Shown piece by piece: positions 43,101 to 54,004 of a DNA stretch of 64,000 bases. Within the stretch, counting starts at the first letter, position 1. Every line of letters starts with the position of its first letter. The notes under the pieces were generated by a model. The model had not been told where the DNA came from. It worked only from the letters and a program-made list of their open reading frames with translations, and ran no database searches. The DNA lies in NCBI RefSeq assembly GCF_035083965.1, contig NC_089725.1, forward strand, positions 27,103,925 through 27,167,924, given 5' to 3'. This DNA is from Branchiostoma lanceolatum (taxonomy: Eukaryota; Chordata; Leptocardii; Amphioxiformes; Branchiostomatidae). A program made the translations under genes and the position numbers.

Positions 43101-46100
43101 GTAGAGTCTTATTTCCACTGGGACTCACTGACTCCACATCCACTGCACCTGGGCTTTCTTCCTTCTTCACAACTGTAGTCTCTACAAAATTACAGCAAAT
43201 ATTCACATTCAAGAAAGCAGAAGGGAACAACTAGGTAGACCATGTTATAAATTTCAACCTATTTGATGTACATATCTATGCCTATGCTTTCCCTGCTACA
43301 GACTCAATCATACAGCACAGTTGAATTACTAGTACATGTGTAGTAGTATGTTACAGTGCAAGTCAATTGGGAAAATCTGACTCAATGTTTTATTTGATAG
43401 CTTGGAGCAACACATGCAGTTCGCTTATTCATTTATCAAAATTGCAACAAGGCAATACAATGGTCAGCCCAGGCAGCACTGCTGATATCAGACACCATCT
43501 AACATCTTGCATTTAGATGAGCAAAAGTAAAATATGACAGTTCGTTCTGTGTAGTACAACCTGCTGCTGAAGCGCCAAGTGCGTGCCAAGTTGGCTATAC
43601 AGATATTGCCAGAGCAAGCAATTAAAGTAACTCACCAATGCTATGTACAGTGTAGGCCCACAGGAAGCTGCATCTCTTCATGCAGGCTGCACACACCATC
43701 TCCTGGTAGCTGACCGAGGAGGGAGGGCTGCAGGACAGGTGACGCCCGTGGTACCAGTCTTCACAAACCACACACTGGATCATCTCATCCTCTATCTGTG
43801 GGGAACAACTCATGTTCAGACCAGTAGTTACATATCTCTGGTGCCTTACTCATCACACATTAACTTCTCTAGTATACAACATTACACCAACAAAGGCAAC
43901 ATGGTGTTCACATCTGATCCACAATGTCCAAATTTACTCTCCATCAATTAGGCAATATATGTAATGTGGCCCACACTTTGGGTTGATACCACAACCAGAA
44001 TTTCTGTTGAGAGATCTTTATGTGATGCCTATTTTACTTGCACAAATCTACATTTTTGTCAATGTGTCCATTATAATCATATGCTTTTTTCTTAATTGAT
44101 TACAACATATTTCTACAGAGAAGTTTTTACAGAGGAGTTCAGCTCCTATTCACATAACTTTGTAATTTATAGTATAGTCTACACCAGCCTGGCATCACAA
44201 CAGGGATCAGGACAATTCGACCCTTGACCAACTTGGCTCAGTCAACTCAGTCTGCTCAATTCAGCCTAACACCCTGGTCAACCAAGCCTATTTTAACCTC
44301 CTTGGGTCAACTCAGCCTAACACCCTGCTCAATTCGGCCTAACACCCTGGTCAACTCAGCCTAACACCCTGAACAATTCGGCCTAACACCCTGGTCAACT
44401 CAAGCTAACCAGGGTTATGGTTAGGGTTTGGGATGGGGTGTTGGGACGAGTTGACCAGGGTGTTGGGCTGAATTGGTCTGATTAGCTATAGGCCGAGTTG
44501 ATAAAGGGCTGAAGCATCCACCATTAATCACAACATAGATTAGGGTGGTAAAACATGAGTCTCCAACAGTACCCACCTCATCATCCGGGTCTGGATAGGG
44601 CCGATCACAGATGCAGTAGAGACCATGAAAGTTATGGTTATACTTGTTGTCTGGGTTGATAGGTGCTTTGCTCTGTGGGAGGCACAAGGAAAATGTGTGT
44701 TGTTAGCAGCATTCTGTCTTCTGTTATTAATACTGAACAAGAAACAATGAACACAAAATATGGTAATGGCTAGGCTGGTAAGAATTTTTTACACAACTAT
44801 ATATCAAGTTGATACTATGGCATAGAATCTTCACTGACTGATACAGATAGTAAGATGAAGACCACTGTCCTCTTTTCTGTAAATGCCTCAGAATATGATT
44901 ATTGTTCACCTGTACTCTTCATCCAGTAAAAAGGTACAAATGTAGCCTGACATTCAACCTTGCTCAGCTGTAGTCTGCTCCTAAACAGTCTCTTGGCAAG
45001 GTGCCCACTGTTTGGGATCACACTATAGCTCAACAGGTTTGAATACCAGGCTACTATTGAAAATTTTCTTCTAAGCAAGACATTGTATAGCCCACTCACT
45101 GGATCCAGTTTGCATTTGTTGTCAGGAAACTTGCTGTTGCCACAGTCACACCTGAAGTTCCTGCAGACAGCAAAATATTACAATAGTCAGTGTTACAGTC
45201 TTGGTACCCGGCTCATCGGTTTTTGAAATGATTTTATCCAGTAAGGAACTCATGGGCGAACACACCTGAATTACGTCCTTATTACATAGTCTTTGCATAA
45301 CAACCACATAAAACAATGACTTACAGTCCACTTATATTGCAGCGATATGATTAATCTAAAACATAATGAAAAAACAATTGCACAGTTAAAATCTAAAATT
45401 TAGCCTTATTATCCAGCCGTATTGCACAGTGGAGAAAGGAATTACTGAGTCTCTTTTACTGGTTTCAGTGAATGGTCTCTATTTTGTACAAATCCCTGCA
45501 TTGACATACATATAATGACAGCATCGATGTGGCATGGACCTTACCTCTTGGTGTACAGCTCGTACAGCTCATGTCCCTCGTGGCACTCGTAGCTGCAGGC
45601 CAGACAGACGCCGGCGGGGTCCATCACGTCAGGTGTGCAGGTGCTACAGGCGTACAGGGCCTGTCTGGGGAGGTAGCCCTGGAACAACATGGGGGCATCT
45701 TATGGTCACAAGGACATCATGTATATTGCCCACCCCCGTTCCAACAGTTTATGATTTAGAATCAAACCCGTGTACTAGTAAGTGACCACCTACCTAAGGG
45801 CCACCTGGCCAAAGTGACCACATTTTGTTGGTCCCTTAGACAACTTTCCCATTGACACAAACATTAAAGACCCAGTCTATAGTGACCTGTCTACATAGAC
45901 CAGACTTTATTGGTCCCGAGTGGTCTTCTTGGGCAGTTCTGATTGAAATTAAATGTAATTTATAAATTCAACATTTTTATTTCATTTTTTTTAGCTTGAC
46001 CATGAACTGTCATGATCATTTGACCCATGGAAATAAGGACAACCAATAATTTTGGAACATTTTAATTCGTTCAAAATTATTCAAATTACTTATGCTACAG

Positions 46101-48455
46101 TAGGGCAGATTTCTCTTCCATTCAAGAACGGGGACATCTAGATCTTTATTTGTTCCCGATCTTATAATTATGATACATTGATAAACTTTAAAAACAACTA
46201 TCTGCAACGGCTTTGTTCTAGAACTGTTGAATATACAGTTGATAGCCATTGTCAGGGGATACTCCAGTATTTCGCGCAGGCGCAGAAGGCCAACTTTTAG
46301 CCCATGGAAATAGGTTTGGTACCCTTGGTAAAGGTAGCTGTAAAGGGGCTTTTTTCCAGGATATGTTGATATTTTGTAGCTGGATTTTACAGGTAAGGGT
46401 TTTTACCTTCTTATTAAGTTGAAAAATCAGACTTTCATTCATGTTTGTGGTGTCTGTAGGCCTGCAAAGTTTGCTGTTTTTGTGTGATTATCAGGTGGAG
46501 AAGGGGGTCAGAGGTCAACTTTGGTAAACACGCTCGGATTCGTAGGGGTTCCGCCGATTAGAAAGTTGAAATTTTGCTCTAGATTGAAACTTTGGGGGCC
46601 TGACAGCCCTGCCAATGTATGTTTTTCATGGACTAAAACTCTGGTAGGTGACTTTTGACAGCTTCTTTCTTACATGATTGCCATATATTAAGATAGGAAG
46701 CTTAATTACTGTTCTGTGGCCTGCAGCATTTGGCCGAGGTTTCATGCTTCAAGATTGACAGCCGTTAATCACTTCGCGTGATGTGGGGAAGAGTTGTCGG
46801 GCAAGACCGCGAGTTTCAAAAATGTCCCGGAGACCATTCCCCTGGGAATGGTCCCCTGGGAGTACTTTTTGAGACAGGTGTCAGGAGGGCCATAGCTGTA
46901 TTCTGAGGCTAAGGTAAGGCCCCATATCATTGAGCAAAAAGTGACATATAGAGGGGAAAATGCCAAAAGGTGCTCAACCTGGCATAAGGAGACTGCTCCC
47001 AATCCGTTTAGGCACCTCAAGTTGTATCTAAAAGCTTTGGGTTTGACTTTGAAGCATGTAATGAGAGTGCAATACTGAGAGTGCATGGGGGGGGGGGGGT
47101 CAGGTGAGCCATTGGGGCTTATATTTCCCCAGAAATTGGCTTGGTAGCCAAGAGTTAGCCCTCACCTAACTCATTTGAGTCAGGGCTGACTCATTTGAGT
47201 CAGGTTTATTTACAAATTCTTCCATTTTAGTGATTTTTGGCCATTTAAAAGAGATTTTATGTCCTTTAGTGACAGTGCAGTGTGCGGTGTCATTGAATGC
47301 TTCAAAGTCTATCCTGGCAGCTTTTGAATACAACTTTAGATGGTTTAAGTGTGGAAGAGTAATCTCCTAATGCCAGGGTTAGCAGCTTTTAACTTTTTCT
47401 TCTGTTACTGTCACTTTTCTCTAAATAATATGAGACCTTTCATTTGCCTCAGACCACTGAAACAGCTCTGAGGAAAGCACTCTGACACCTGTCTCCCAAA
47501 GTATTCCCAAGGGACCATTCCAGGTCAGAGATCTTCTAAACTTGGTATGGTGCTCGACAACTCTTCCCCGCACTATGTGAAGTGATTGAAATTTGTCAAT
47601 CTTGAACTTGAAGCCCTATGCAGGGGATACTCCAGTATTTCGCGCAGGCGCAGAAGGCCAACTTTTAGCCCATGGAAATAGGTTTGGTACCCTTGGTAAA
47701 GGTAGCTGTAAAGGGGCTTTTTTCCAGGATATGTTGATATTTTGTAGCTGGATTTTACAGGTAAGGGTTTTTACCTTCTTATTAAGTTGAAAAATCAGAC
47801 TTTCATTCATGTTTGTGGTGTCTGTAGGCCTGCAAAGTTTGCTGTTTTTGTGTGATTATCAGGTGGAGAAGGGGGTCAGAGGTCAACTTTGGTAAACACG
47901 CTCGGATTCGTAGGGGTTCCGCCGATTAGAAAGTTGAAATTTTGCTCTAGATTGAAACTTTGGGGGCCTGACAGCCCTGCCAATGTATGTTTTTCATGGA
48001 CTAAAACTCTGGTAGGTGACTTTTGACAGCTTCTTTCTTACATGATTGCCATATATTAAGATAGGAAGCTTAATTACTGTTCTGTGGCCTGCAGCATTTG
48101 GCCGAGGTTTCATGCTTCAAGATTGACAGCCGTTAATCACTTCGCGTGATGTGGGGAAGAGTTGTCGGGCAAGACCGCGAGTTTCAAAAATGTCCCGGAG
48201 AGATAGGAAGCTTAATTACTGTTCTGTGGCCTTCATATGGTTGTTTAGTAGAAGGCAAGGGCATCGCAAGAAGTCGAATTTTACCTGGATATAGGTGCAG
48301 TGTTGGTCGTCGCTCCCACCCAGGACTGCCGAAGCAGCCTCCTCCAGTTCCTCATCTTCCTCCAGGACGTCTAACATGGACACTCCCTCCCGTTCCTCGT
48401 CGTTGTCGACCTGAGAGAAGGGCCGCTTGGTTCCAGAACTTCCCGCCTCCGCCAT
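40162..48455 (-). CDS. UBR7: UBR7, UBR-box/PHD-finger protein (apparent frameshift)
   Basis: Coding exons (minus): 48455-48285, 45678-45545, 45160-45101, 44672-44577, 43795-43636, 43181-43051, 42746-42587, 42279-42107, 41642-41477, 40696-40635, 40254-40162; about 468 aa if the exon 3 shift is ignored (human 425). The N-terminus holds MLDVLEEDEELEEAASAVLG. The UBR box is about 62-122 (ALYACSTCTPDVMDPAGVCL, ACSYECHEGHELYELYTKR, NFRCDCGNSKFPD). The PHD finger is about 131-205 (FHGLYCICDRPYPDPDDE, EDEMIQCVVCEDWYHGRHL, CAACMKRCSFLWAY). A Ser/Ala/Glu/Lys-rich linker follows, then a conserved C-terminal module (MFWPQGWRAKLCTCHKC, DTVLAYEQRG). UBR7 is reported as an E3 ligase for histone H2B and a histone H3 chaperone. 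One base appears to be missing in exon 3, near 45119-45121. Confidence 0.93.
41948..42020. repeat. Dispersed repeat related to 34079-34150
   Basis: CGTAGCTCTGGGACAATAAC, AACGCTGA and CTGACTTTATTCATCTTTTT match the SETD3 intron 9 copy in order and spacing. It is flanked by two copies of GACATCTCT (41939 and 42023 regions). It lies in UBR7 intron 8. Confidence 0.5.
42370..42590 (-). mobile_element. tRNA-derived SINE, copy 2, at a UBR7 splice donor
   Basis: It is read on the minus strand. The head is GGTAGCGGCACTGCCCC and the box B GGGAGTTTGAAGCCCAGC. The body contains TGTTCATTGTACTTGTCGA and the tail AACCTGTAAATAATGTACAT, as in the copy at 30928. The SINE head starts within about 20 bases of the donor of UBR7 exon 42746-42587. 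Confidence 0.75.
44220..44480. repeat. Minisatellite in UBR7 intron 4
   Basis: Short direct repeats of the form GGTCAACTCAGCCTAACACC alternate with CAATTCGGCCTAACACCCTG, six or so copies between about 44230 and 44420. An inverted, shorter version follows at about 44440-44480 (GTTGACCAGGGTGTTGGGC). It is not coding. Confidence 0.7.
44943..45053. mobile_element. Short palindromic element, TAGCCTG termini
   Basis: It starts TAGCCTGACATTCAACC and ends with the inverted GGTTTGAATACCAGGCTA, about 110 bp, matching the termini of the element at 9354-9456. It lies in UBR7 intron 3, 48 bases from the donor of exon 45160-45101. Confidence 0.65.
46253..46833. repeat. 581-bp direct repeat, left copy
   Basis: This block reappears at 47621-48201 with a constant offset of 1368 bp and no difference that I could see. 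It starts CAGGGGATACTCCAG and ends AATGTCCCGGAGA. The right part of the block is also the left arm of an inverted-repeat element that fills the gap between copies (46747-47617). It lies in UBR7 intron 1. Confidence 0.9.
46747..47617. mobile_element. Inverted-repeat element between the direct repeats
   Basis: The left end contains GCTTCAAGATTGACA, CACTTCGCGTGATG, GGGGAAGAGTTGTCG and, further in, GAGACAGGTGTCAG. The right end carries the inverted counterparts (CTGACACCTGTCTCC, CGACAACTCTTCCCC, TGTCAATCTTGAA) with moderate divergence. There is a homopolymer of G at 47088-47099. No transposase frame was found. Confidence 0.65.
47621..48201. repeat. 581-bp direct repeat, right copy
   Basis: It is the second copy of 46253-46833. 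Directly after it, about 29 bases (GATAGGAAGCTTAATTACTG and on to GGCC, 48203-48231) repeat an internal part of the same block once more, so the right boundary has a rearranged junction. The UBR7 exon 1 donor is only 53 bases beyond that. Confidence 0.9.
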
Positions 48456-48620
48456 GTTTGGTTTGTAGTGACGGAAATGATGCGCCGGTGGGGTCAAGGG
48501 TCAACAGCTGATAAAAAACCCGCGAAATTATCATCCTAATCATCTGGGAATCAGATCGACACAGGACCGCACAGGAGTCAACATTTACCGCCGAAACTAC
48601 AGAATTTCAGGAATGGTAAG
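48456..48620. promoter_or_regulatory. Probable bidirectional UBR7 / PPC-gene promoter
   Basis: The UBR7 ATG at 48455 (minus) sits in an ATGGCGGAGGCGG context typical of YY1-marked starts. On the plus strand an ATG at 48613-48615 is followed at once by a GTAAG donor. If spliced to the acceptor at 51194, the reading frame continues in phase into the first PPC gene. The 157 bases between the two ATGs are CpG-containing. This is an inference from spacing and splice motifs. Confidence 0.35.
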
Positions 48621-49409
48621 CAGCGAGGCCTCTGTTTCGTATGCAATTATGTGTTAGGTATTCAGTTGTTGATAATCTATTGTTCAATTTACATAGAAAT
48701 ATGTGAAATATGGATTTGTGTGTCGAGTGTAAAAATTCTCTGTACTGTAACGTAAGATATGCACAGGATTTATATGGTGTGGCGCCGTATAGAAGGTTAT
48801 ATATATACATTTAGGTCGACTATATTTTCTAAGGTCAACCTCAAGGTTTGGCTGGATATCAGCTGTCCCAAATAACGGAGCTCATGTGGAGACTAGACCA
48901 CGAGGCAAACTCAAACTCAAACCCTGGGTCAAATATTGTTGTGTTCAATTAGTGCGAAATTAAATCAAGACAGGGTGTTTGTGTTTATTCGTCTGTAGCT
49001 ATGATCACCTTGAAATCATATTTTCTTATATTAGATACAAGTTGCATATCATTAATTAGTATTTAAGGATATGCATGTTGACCTTATCAATTACAATGTA
49101 TCATAGTATGTACTGTAGGTGATGCTTTAGTTTTGATGCTTTTAGATGCTTTATTAACAGTTTAACGCCATTGATTTGTGTCAATCAAAAAATAGACAAA
49201 GATGTTCATGTGTATGGGCATAAATGATACTGTACTAGTACTGTAAATCTCGCAAAATGGTAAAAAATATGCTCAGCCTGCCAATTTCTCATGAAACTGA
49301 AATGAATGAGCACATTTTGCTAATCTGACATGTTGTTACAAAGGTTAGTGTGTGCCTCAGTGCGACATAAGTGTGTACCACTCCCAAATCCGTGTCTGTA
49401 CCTATGTAC

Positions 49410-49560
49410 ATGTAGCCGGTAGAACTGCCCTTCGGTGTAGCACACCAGCTTCGCATGCACGCGGTGCGGCAGCAGATGGTTATATCACACTGAACGGTCT
49501 GTCACACCTGACTACAACCATTCTCTATAATAAGGATATTTAGTGAGGATGCTCCTACAG
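49410..49560 (-). mobile_element. LINE 3'-end fragment, short copy
   Basis: It is homologous to the 3' part of the fragment at 60128-60560: GTAGCACACCAGCTTCGCA, GGCAGCAGATGG, ACTGAACGGTCTGTCACACC and GTGAGGATGCTCCTACAGTA. Read on the minus strand it covers the last 40-50 codons of the reverse-transcriptase protein and the 3' end, with decay. Confidence 0.7.
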
Positions 49561-49944
49561 TAGTTCACCTAATAATAGTTCACCTAACCATCTGATACCA
49601 CCCTTTGTCTAGGTGTGGAATATGTCAGCATCAAAGTCCTTGGAATAAGGGTGGATGTAGTGGTTGACTGATGTGCAATTGACACTGAGATCAGGCCTTG
49701 GGGTCAGGTATCACCTTTATCTTAACTGTACAAGACAAGAGGCTAGCTGCTGTCCAAGCTCATGAAATAAAGCCCAAGGAGTTGGCCCAGTGATGCAAGC
49801 ACCAGGAATAATGTTATAGACAACTGTCCCATGGGAATCTATCCTGCTGATAGAAATATAATCACAAGAAACAGGATGGCAGGATGACTCTGAATTCTGA
49901 TCTTCAAAATCATATTTTGATTGCTATGCATAATGATGCGACTT

Positions 49945-50090
49945 GTACGACTTGATGAAGATTAGACATCCAGGTAATAAGATATGCCAGGAAACAGTAA
50001 TTCAAGCTACTGAATAGATTTGTAAATGGTTAGACCTTCCAGTTAGCATCCACTACCTTTCGTCAGTGACAACTGAACAGATCTGTAGTT
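49945..50090. repeat. Dispersed repeat family, copy 4 (inverted)
   Basis: It starts with TGATGAAGATTAGACATCCA (the inverse of the TGTCTAACC-TTCATC end of the other copies) and contains TTCAAGCTACTGAATAGATT and ACCTTTCGTCAGTGACAACT, as in the 35915 copy. Confidence 0.65.
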
Positions 50091-51197
50091 CTCCAGGTTT
50101 TAACCAAAATGATGAATTGATATGGAAATGATACGCATTGTATTGACGAAATTTGTATGAATGGTATAATATTGATTCGTTTTAAATTTCTCTCTGCTTT
50201 GTGGATACAAATTTAAATAGTCGGGATTGTGTCTGACTATGAATGAAAACACAGTTGATTGTTATCAAATTGCACAACACCATAGTCAACCACTTGTGAC
50301 AGGATTTATAGCTTTCAACCCTTTCAAAACCACCTTAGTGTGATGACCTTGCTGAGGCGCTGCCCTAATCATTTAGGGCTGGAACTACTGCTGTGTCAAG
50401 TAACATTAGTCATGATCAGTGAAAAGTATCCATTTGCTCGCAGTCACAAAGCAGCTTAGAATTGTATTTTCTTTCTATCCAGTATTTATGACATATTATA
50501 GATATACATGATATAAACACTTTCTTGATGAATGTTGATGTGACCAGTTATGGTGTCTGAATGCTGCTGCATGGATTACCGAGTAAGTCACCAGAGAACA
50601 TTTTGAGGTCATCAAAAAAGGCTCTTGCTCATCAGGTTGATGCTAAGAATGTGTCAAAATGCATCTCTAGCAGTGAATGGAAGCACGGTTTGTGTCTATT
50701 TTCGAACGGGGCCACGCTTGGTTAATTCTACCAATGAACAAGACAAAGATGTACAAATTTATTGACTTGCAAAACCACTTTGAATGCAAAGGACCTTTCT
50801 AAGATTGAGCAAATACAATAGACCTCGCTGAGCATTTTGGGAGCCAGAACGTTTGCCGTAAGGACCACGGGACGTTCAAAAGCTTTGACTTTCAGCTAAG
50901 AAAGGGGATAGAATTATGGTAAGAAAATTCGTCTCACTTACTCTGCTGTTCTGTTACTTTGCAAAGATATGTTGAATATGTAATGTAATGTAATGTAATG
51001 TGACGTTTATGTCAGTATCATTCTGATAATAACGTTAATTCAATGCAGATTGAAATGTGAAGTTGTGTGCTCTGCAAGAATGGCAATTAGCTTACAGAAA
51101 TAAGGTAAATACTATGTGTTTTAGTCGACTGTGCTGTTGCAATCTTGGTTACCAGGCAGATTTTAGAAATCATTTTTCACATGGCAATTTTCAGACC

Positions 51198-51954
51198 ATG
51201 GCAGGTCCCCTTGTGTGCTTCACGTTGCGCCTGGGTCCTGGTGTGGAGATCCAGTCAGCACTGCAGGAGTTTGTACGAGAGAAAGGACTGCAGGCTCCGT
51301 TTGTTATGACCTGCGTGGGCAGTGTTTCCGCAGCTAAACTGCGGCTTGCCAAAGCCATAGTAGACAAACCTGGTGCTGGTGGGCACGAGGTAGGCGGGAT
51401 TGGTCCTTTGGACGAGGCTTATGAGTCTGCAAGGAATCAAAGCGTTGTATATCACAGTGTTGAGGGTTGCTTGTGATTTGGTGTGCACAGTATTTATGCC
51501 ACTTGGTTGACTCTGAGCAGTGTACAAAATGTACATGATGCATAATCTTAGGATAACATAACTCAGAATTAAGGTGCAACGGCTATCAAGGTGGGAGTTC
51601 ACAACAACCTCAAGTCTTCACTTCCTTAAGTTCCTACCAGAAAAATATGACCATTGCGTGACCACTAAGTCATAAATCGATACTTGGACATTTCTTTGCC
51701 AGATTATTGACCTGGATCAACGTTACGAGATAGTTTCGTTGGTGGGTACCCTCAACGATGGCACTCATCTGCACATTTCATTGGCTGACAAGGACGGGGC
51801 TGTGATTGGTGGCCACGTGATGAACTTGACCGTGTTCACCACAGCGGAGATCTTGATCGGGGAGAGCTGCAGGGAGACCTACAGTCGAGTGATGGAGGAT
51901 AGTACAGGCCACCCTCAGCTCGTGGTCAACAAGAGGTTGAGCCAGAAACTGTGA
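51198..51954 (+). CDS. PPC (DUF296) domain protein, copy 1
   Basis: Exons: 51198-51389 and 51703-51954, giving 147 aa from the ATG three bases after an acceptor (51194). The whole protein is one PPC/DUF296 fold: LVCFTLRLGPGVEIQSAL, PFVMTCVGSVSAAKLRLA, YEIVSLVGTL, then the family hallmark GTHLHISLADKDGAVIGGHV with its clustered histidines. PPC domains occur in plant AT-hook proteins and as stand-alone bacterial and archaeal proteins that form trimers; the function in animals is not known to me. There is no signal peptide, AT-hook or membrane segment. A leader exon may add one to three residues (see the promoter entry). Copy 2 lies 2 kb downstream in the same orientation. Confidence 0.88.
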
Positions 51955-52190
51955 ACTTAAGTCTGTAATCAACTGCAGTGGTGTCAGTTAAAATATGGGT
52001 GACATCTATCTATGAAATTTGAATGGGGAGGGTCTTTAATGATGTCAGCTTGTGGTCAACAAGAGGTTGAACCTGTTTGTGGCTGAGAACTGTTAACTAT
52101 CAACTGCAGTGGTGTCAATTAAAATATAGCTACTAGTATATAGGATGGCATCTACATGTATATGGGAAAATTGAATGGGGAGGGACTTTC
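51916..52190 (+). repeat. Tandem duplication of PPC copy 1 gene end
   Basis: The last coding segment and 3' UTR start (from 51916) recur 130 bp downstream (from 52046). Shared blocks are CAGCT-GTGGTCAACAAG, AACTGCAGTGGTGTCA and TTGAATGGGGAGGG. The second copy still reads QLVVNKRL before diverging to a different stop. It is probably 3' UTR. Confidence 0.8.
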
Positions 52191-52516
52191 CTAATGTTCC
52201 CAATCGAAAAGAGATTTTGTAAGGCAGTAGATGATTTGTGTTAACTTTACCTATAAGCGTTACTAGCACTATTTGTTAGGGATGGGGTCATGCTACATAG
52301 GATGGTAGAATTATCTACAGATACGTGTATATAATCTCAGACTATTACATACTACGGTACTTCCAGTTTTGTTTGCAAATATTGTGGAGTATTGCCCATG
52401 TTACACTTTTTTTCAAGAAATTAACATTTATATCGTGTGTATGCATTACACAACTGTAAGGATGAATATGTTTGAGTGTGTGTGTGTCTATCTGTCTGTG
52501 TGCATTTAAGGATATA

Positions 52517-52564
<48 letters not shown>

Positions 52565-54001
52565 GCTCATACATACAACGTTATGTGTCGTTGGATGTAG
52601 GTATGAATGACGAGGATATGCATTTATGATAAAATGCATGTATGACAGGTATGTATAAACAATATCAAAATTGGAATAAATCCTATAGAATGTAATATGC
52701 TAGAACAGAAATACGCTGATTTCAAAATTCACAACCTGCCTAAATTGATTAATTTGCGATGAATGATGATAACCTTTTCTCAATTACCATAGATTATGTA
52801 ATATGCATGAAATATGCATTGCTTCCTATGTTCCAAATTCCTGGTATGTGTTCCATTATCCCTGAATTTTCATCACCTCGGCTGCACTGTAACATGACAT
52901 CTCAACAGGACAGCTGATGTCCCAAGGCTAGTGTCAGTAATGCTATGTGCATTTTGAAGGGATTTGCCAAGTGGTTTATAATGGAACATACACACTCCAT
53001 GGAATGTACATGATGTAGTTATATCTATTCTGTGCTGTGGGAGCGGCAGAATTATTCATGTACACAGGAGTACTGTAAATGCCTTTTAAATTTGCGATGA
53101 TTTAATTTCGCGGTAAGGAGAAAATGGAGTGTTTGCGATAGCGATATAAATAATACGTGCTGTACAATAATGGAAACACAAATTTTTGTGGCGGTTTAAG
53201 TTCGTAGTGATCGAAACCTTCACCACGAAAACTGAGAACGTAAAACCACTGCGAAAATGTCAATAATCACAGTAGTACACGGCAGGCCAGGTGCTGGTAA
53301 TTGAGGCTACAGAGGTGTGATCCGCAGTGCTTCACATCAAAACCTGTTGGTGACACAAACCCTTCAGTCAGATCAAGAGGAATGTGGCAAAGGGGAAGGA
53401 TTACCAAGGAATTAGTACACCCGGGTGCCACAGAAAGTGTCTATTAATTTGTTTTTCCCCCGACCATCTGCTACTAGATTTTGATGCCATCAAAGTGACA
53501 GCACGACATTGATTTTTCCGTCGGCGATGAGAAGCTGACAGTCCGCATGTGTGCCCTGATAAGTCCGCTAGTGCTCAGCTTGCCATTTGTCCCTGCCGAT
53601 GTGCCTGCATAATTCCACATCATGCCCATCGCAGGGACAGCTGTCCGGATGATTCCCTACTGATGGGAACGCAGATAAAACCTAGCAGCTGAAGGCAGCG
53701 TCTATTCTCCCTACATGGTGATGGATGTTGTTGAATATTTGTACCCGCATTTTCTCCGCCAAATAACATCTGTTTTTTCCAACAGATGATGAGGATATAT
53801 GACCTTCCTGCTGATGTGGGCCGCATAGGAAGGTCATATGACCCACATATTGCTAGGGGAAATGAATATAGATTACAAGACGGCTCCTTCTTTACTCATA
53901 TTTGTAATAAGGATTTTTCGGGCCGGCATTGCGTGTATACATGGGAGGAAGATCTGATTAGTGTGCTTGTATCTCATTGCTTGTGCGTTCATCCCACTTA
54001 G
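51955..54001 (+). other. Between the two PPC genes
   Basis: It holds the duplicated copy-1 tail, an AATAAA at 52674-52679 that could end copy 1, and a GT microsatellite at 52521-52562. A short inverted repeat at about 53789-53852 is built around ATATGACCTTCCT. The rest shows no gene. A leader exon of copy 2 should lie here, because copy 2 also starts right after an acceptor, but it could not be fixed. Confidence 0.4.
52521..52562. repeat. (GT)n microsatellite
   Basis: Twenty-one uninterrupted GT dinucleotides, preceded by shorter GTGT runs from about 52476. Confidence 0.98.
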
Positions 54002-54004
54002 GCC

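Larger units (their letters stand above)
48621..51194 (+). other. Region before the first PPC gene
   Basis: AT-rich DNA with two transposon pieces: a LINE 3' fragment at 49410-49560 and copy 4 of the dispersed family at 49945-50090. A second ATG directly before a GTAAG donor lies at 50917-50919, and another donor-like site is near 51103, so alternative leader exons are possible. Short TGTAA repeats occur at about 50978-51001. Confidence 0.4.

Noticed and set aside
46218-47810. Identical 63-codon minus-strand frames in both direct repeats
   Set aside because: No splice support or recognised family; they are identical only because the DNA is duplicated, and they lie within an intron on the same strand as UBR7.
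46253-48201. LTR retrotransposon reading of the 581-bp direct repeats
   Set aside because: The repeats lack TG...CA ends, no primer-binding site or gag-pol frame lies between them, and the interior is an inverted-repeat element sharing sequence with the repeat itself.
52421-52639. Minus-strand frame rich in His-Thr
   Set aside because: Produced by the GT microsatellite.
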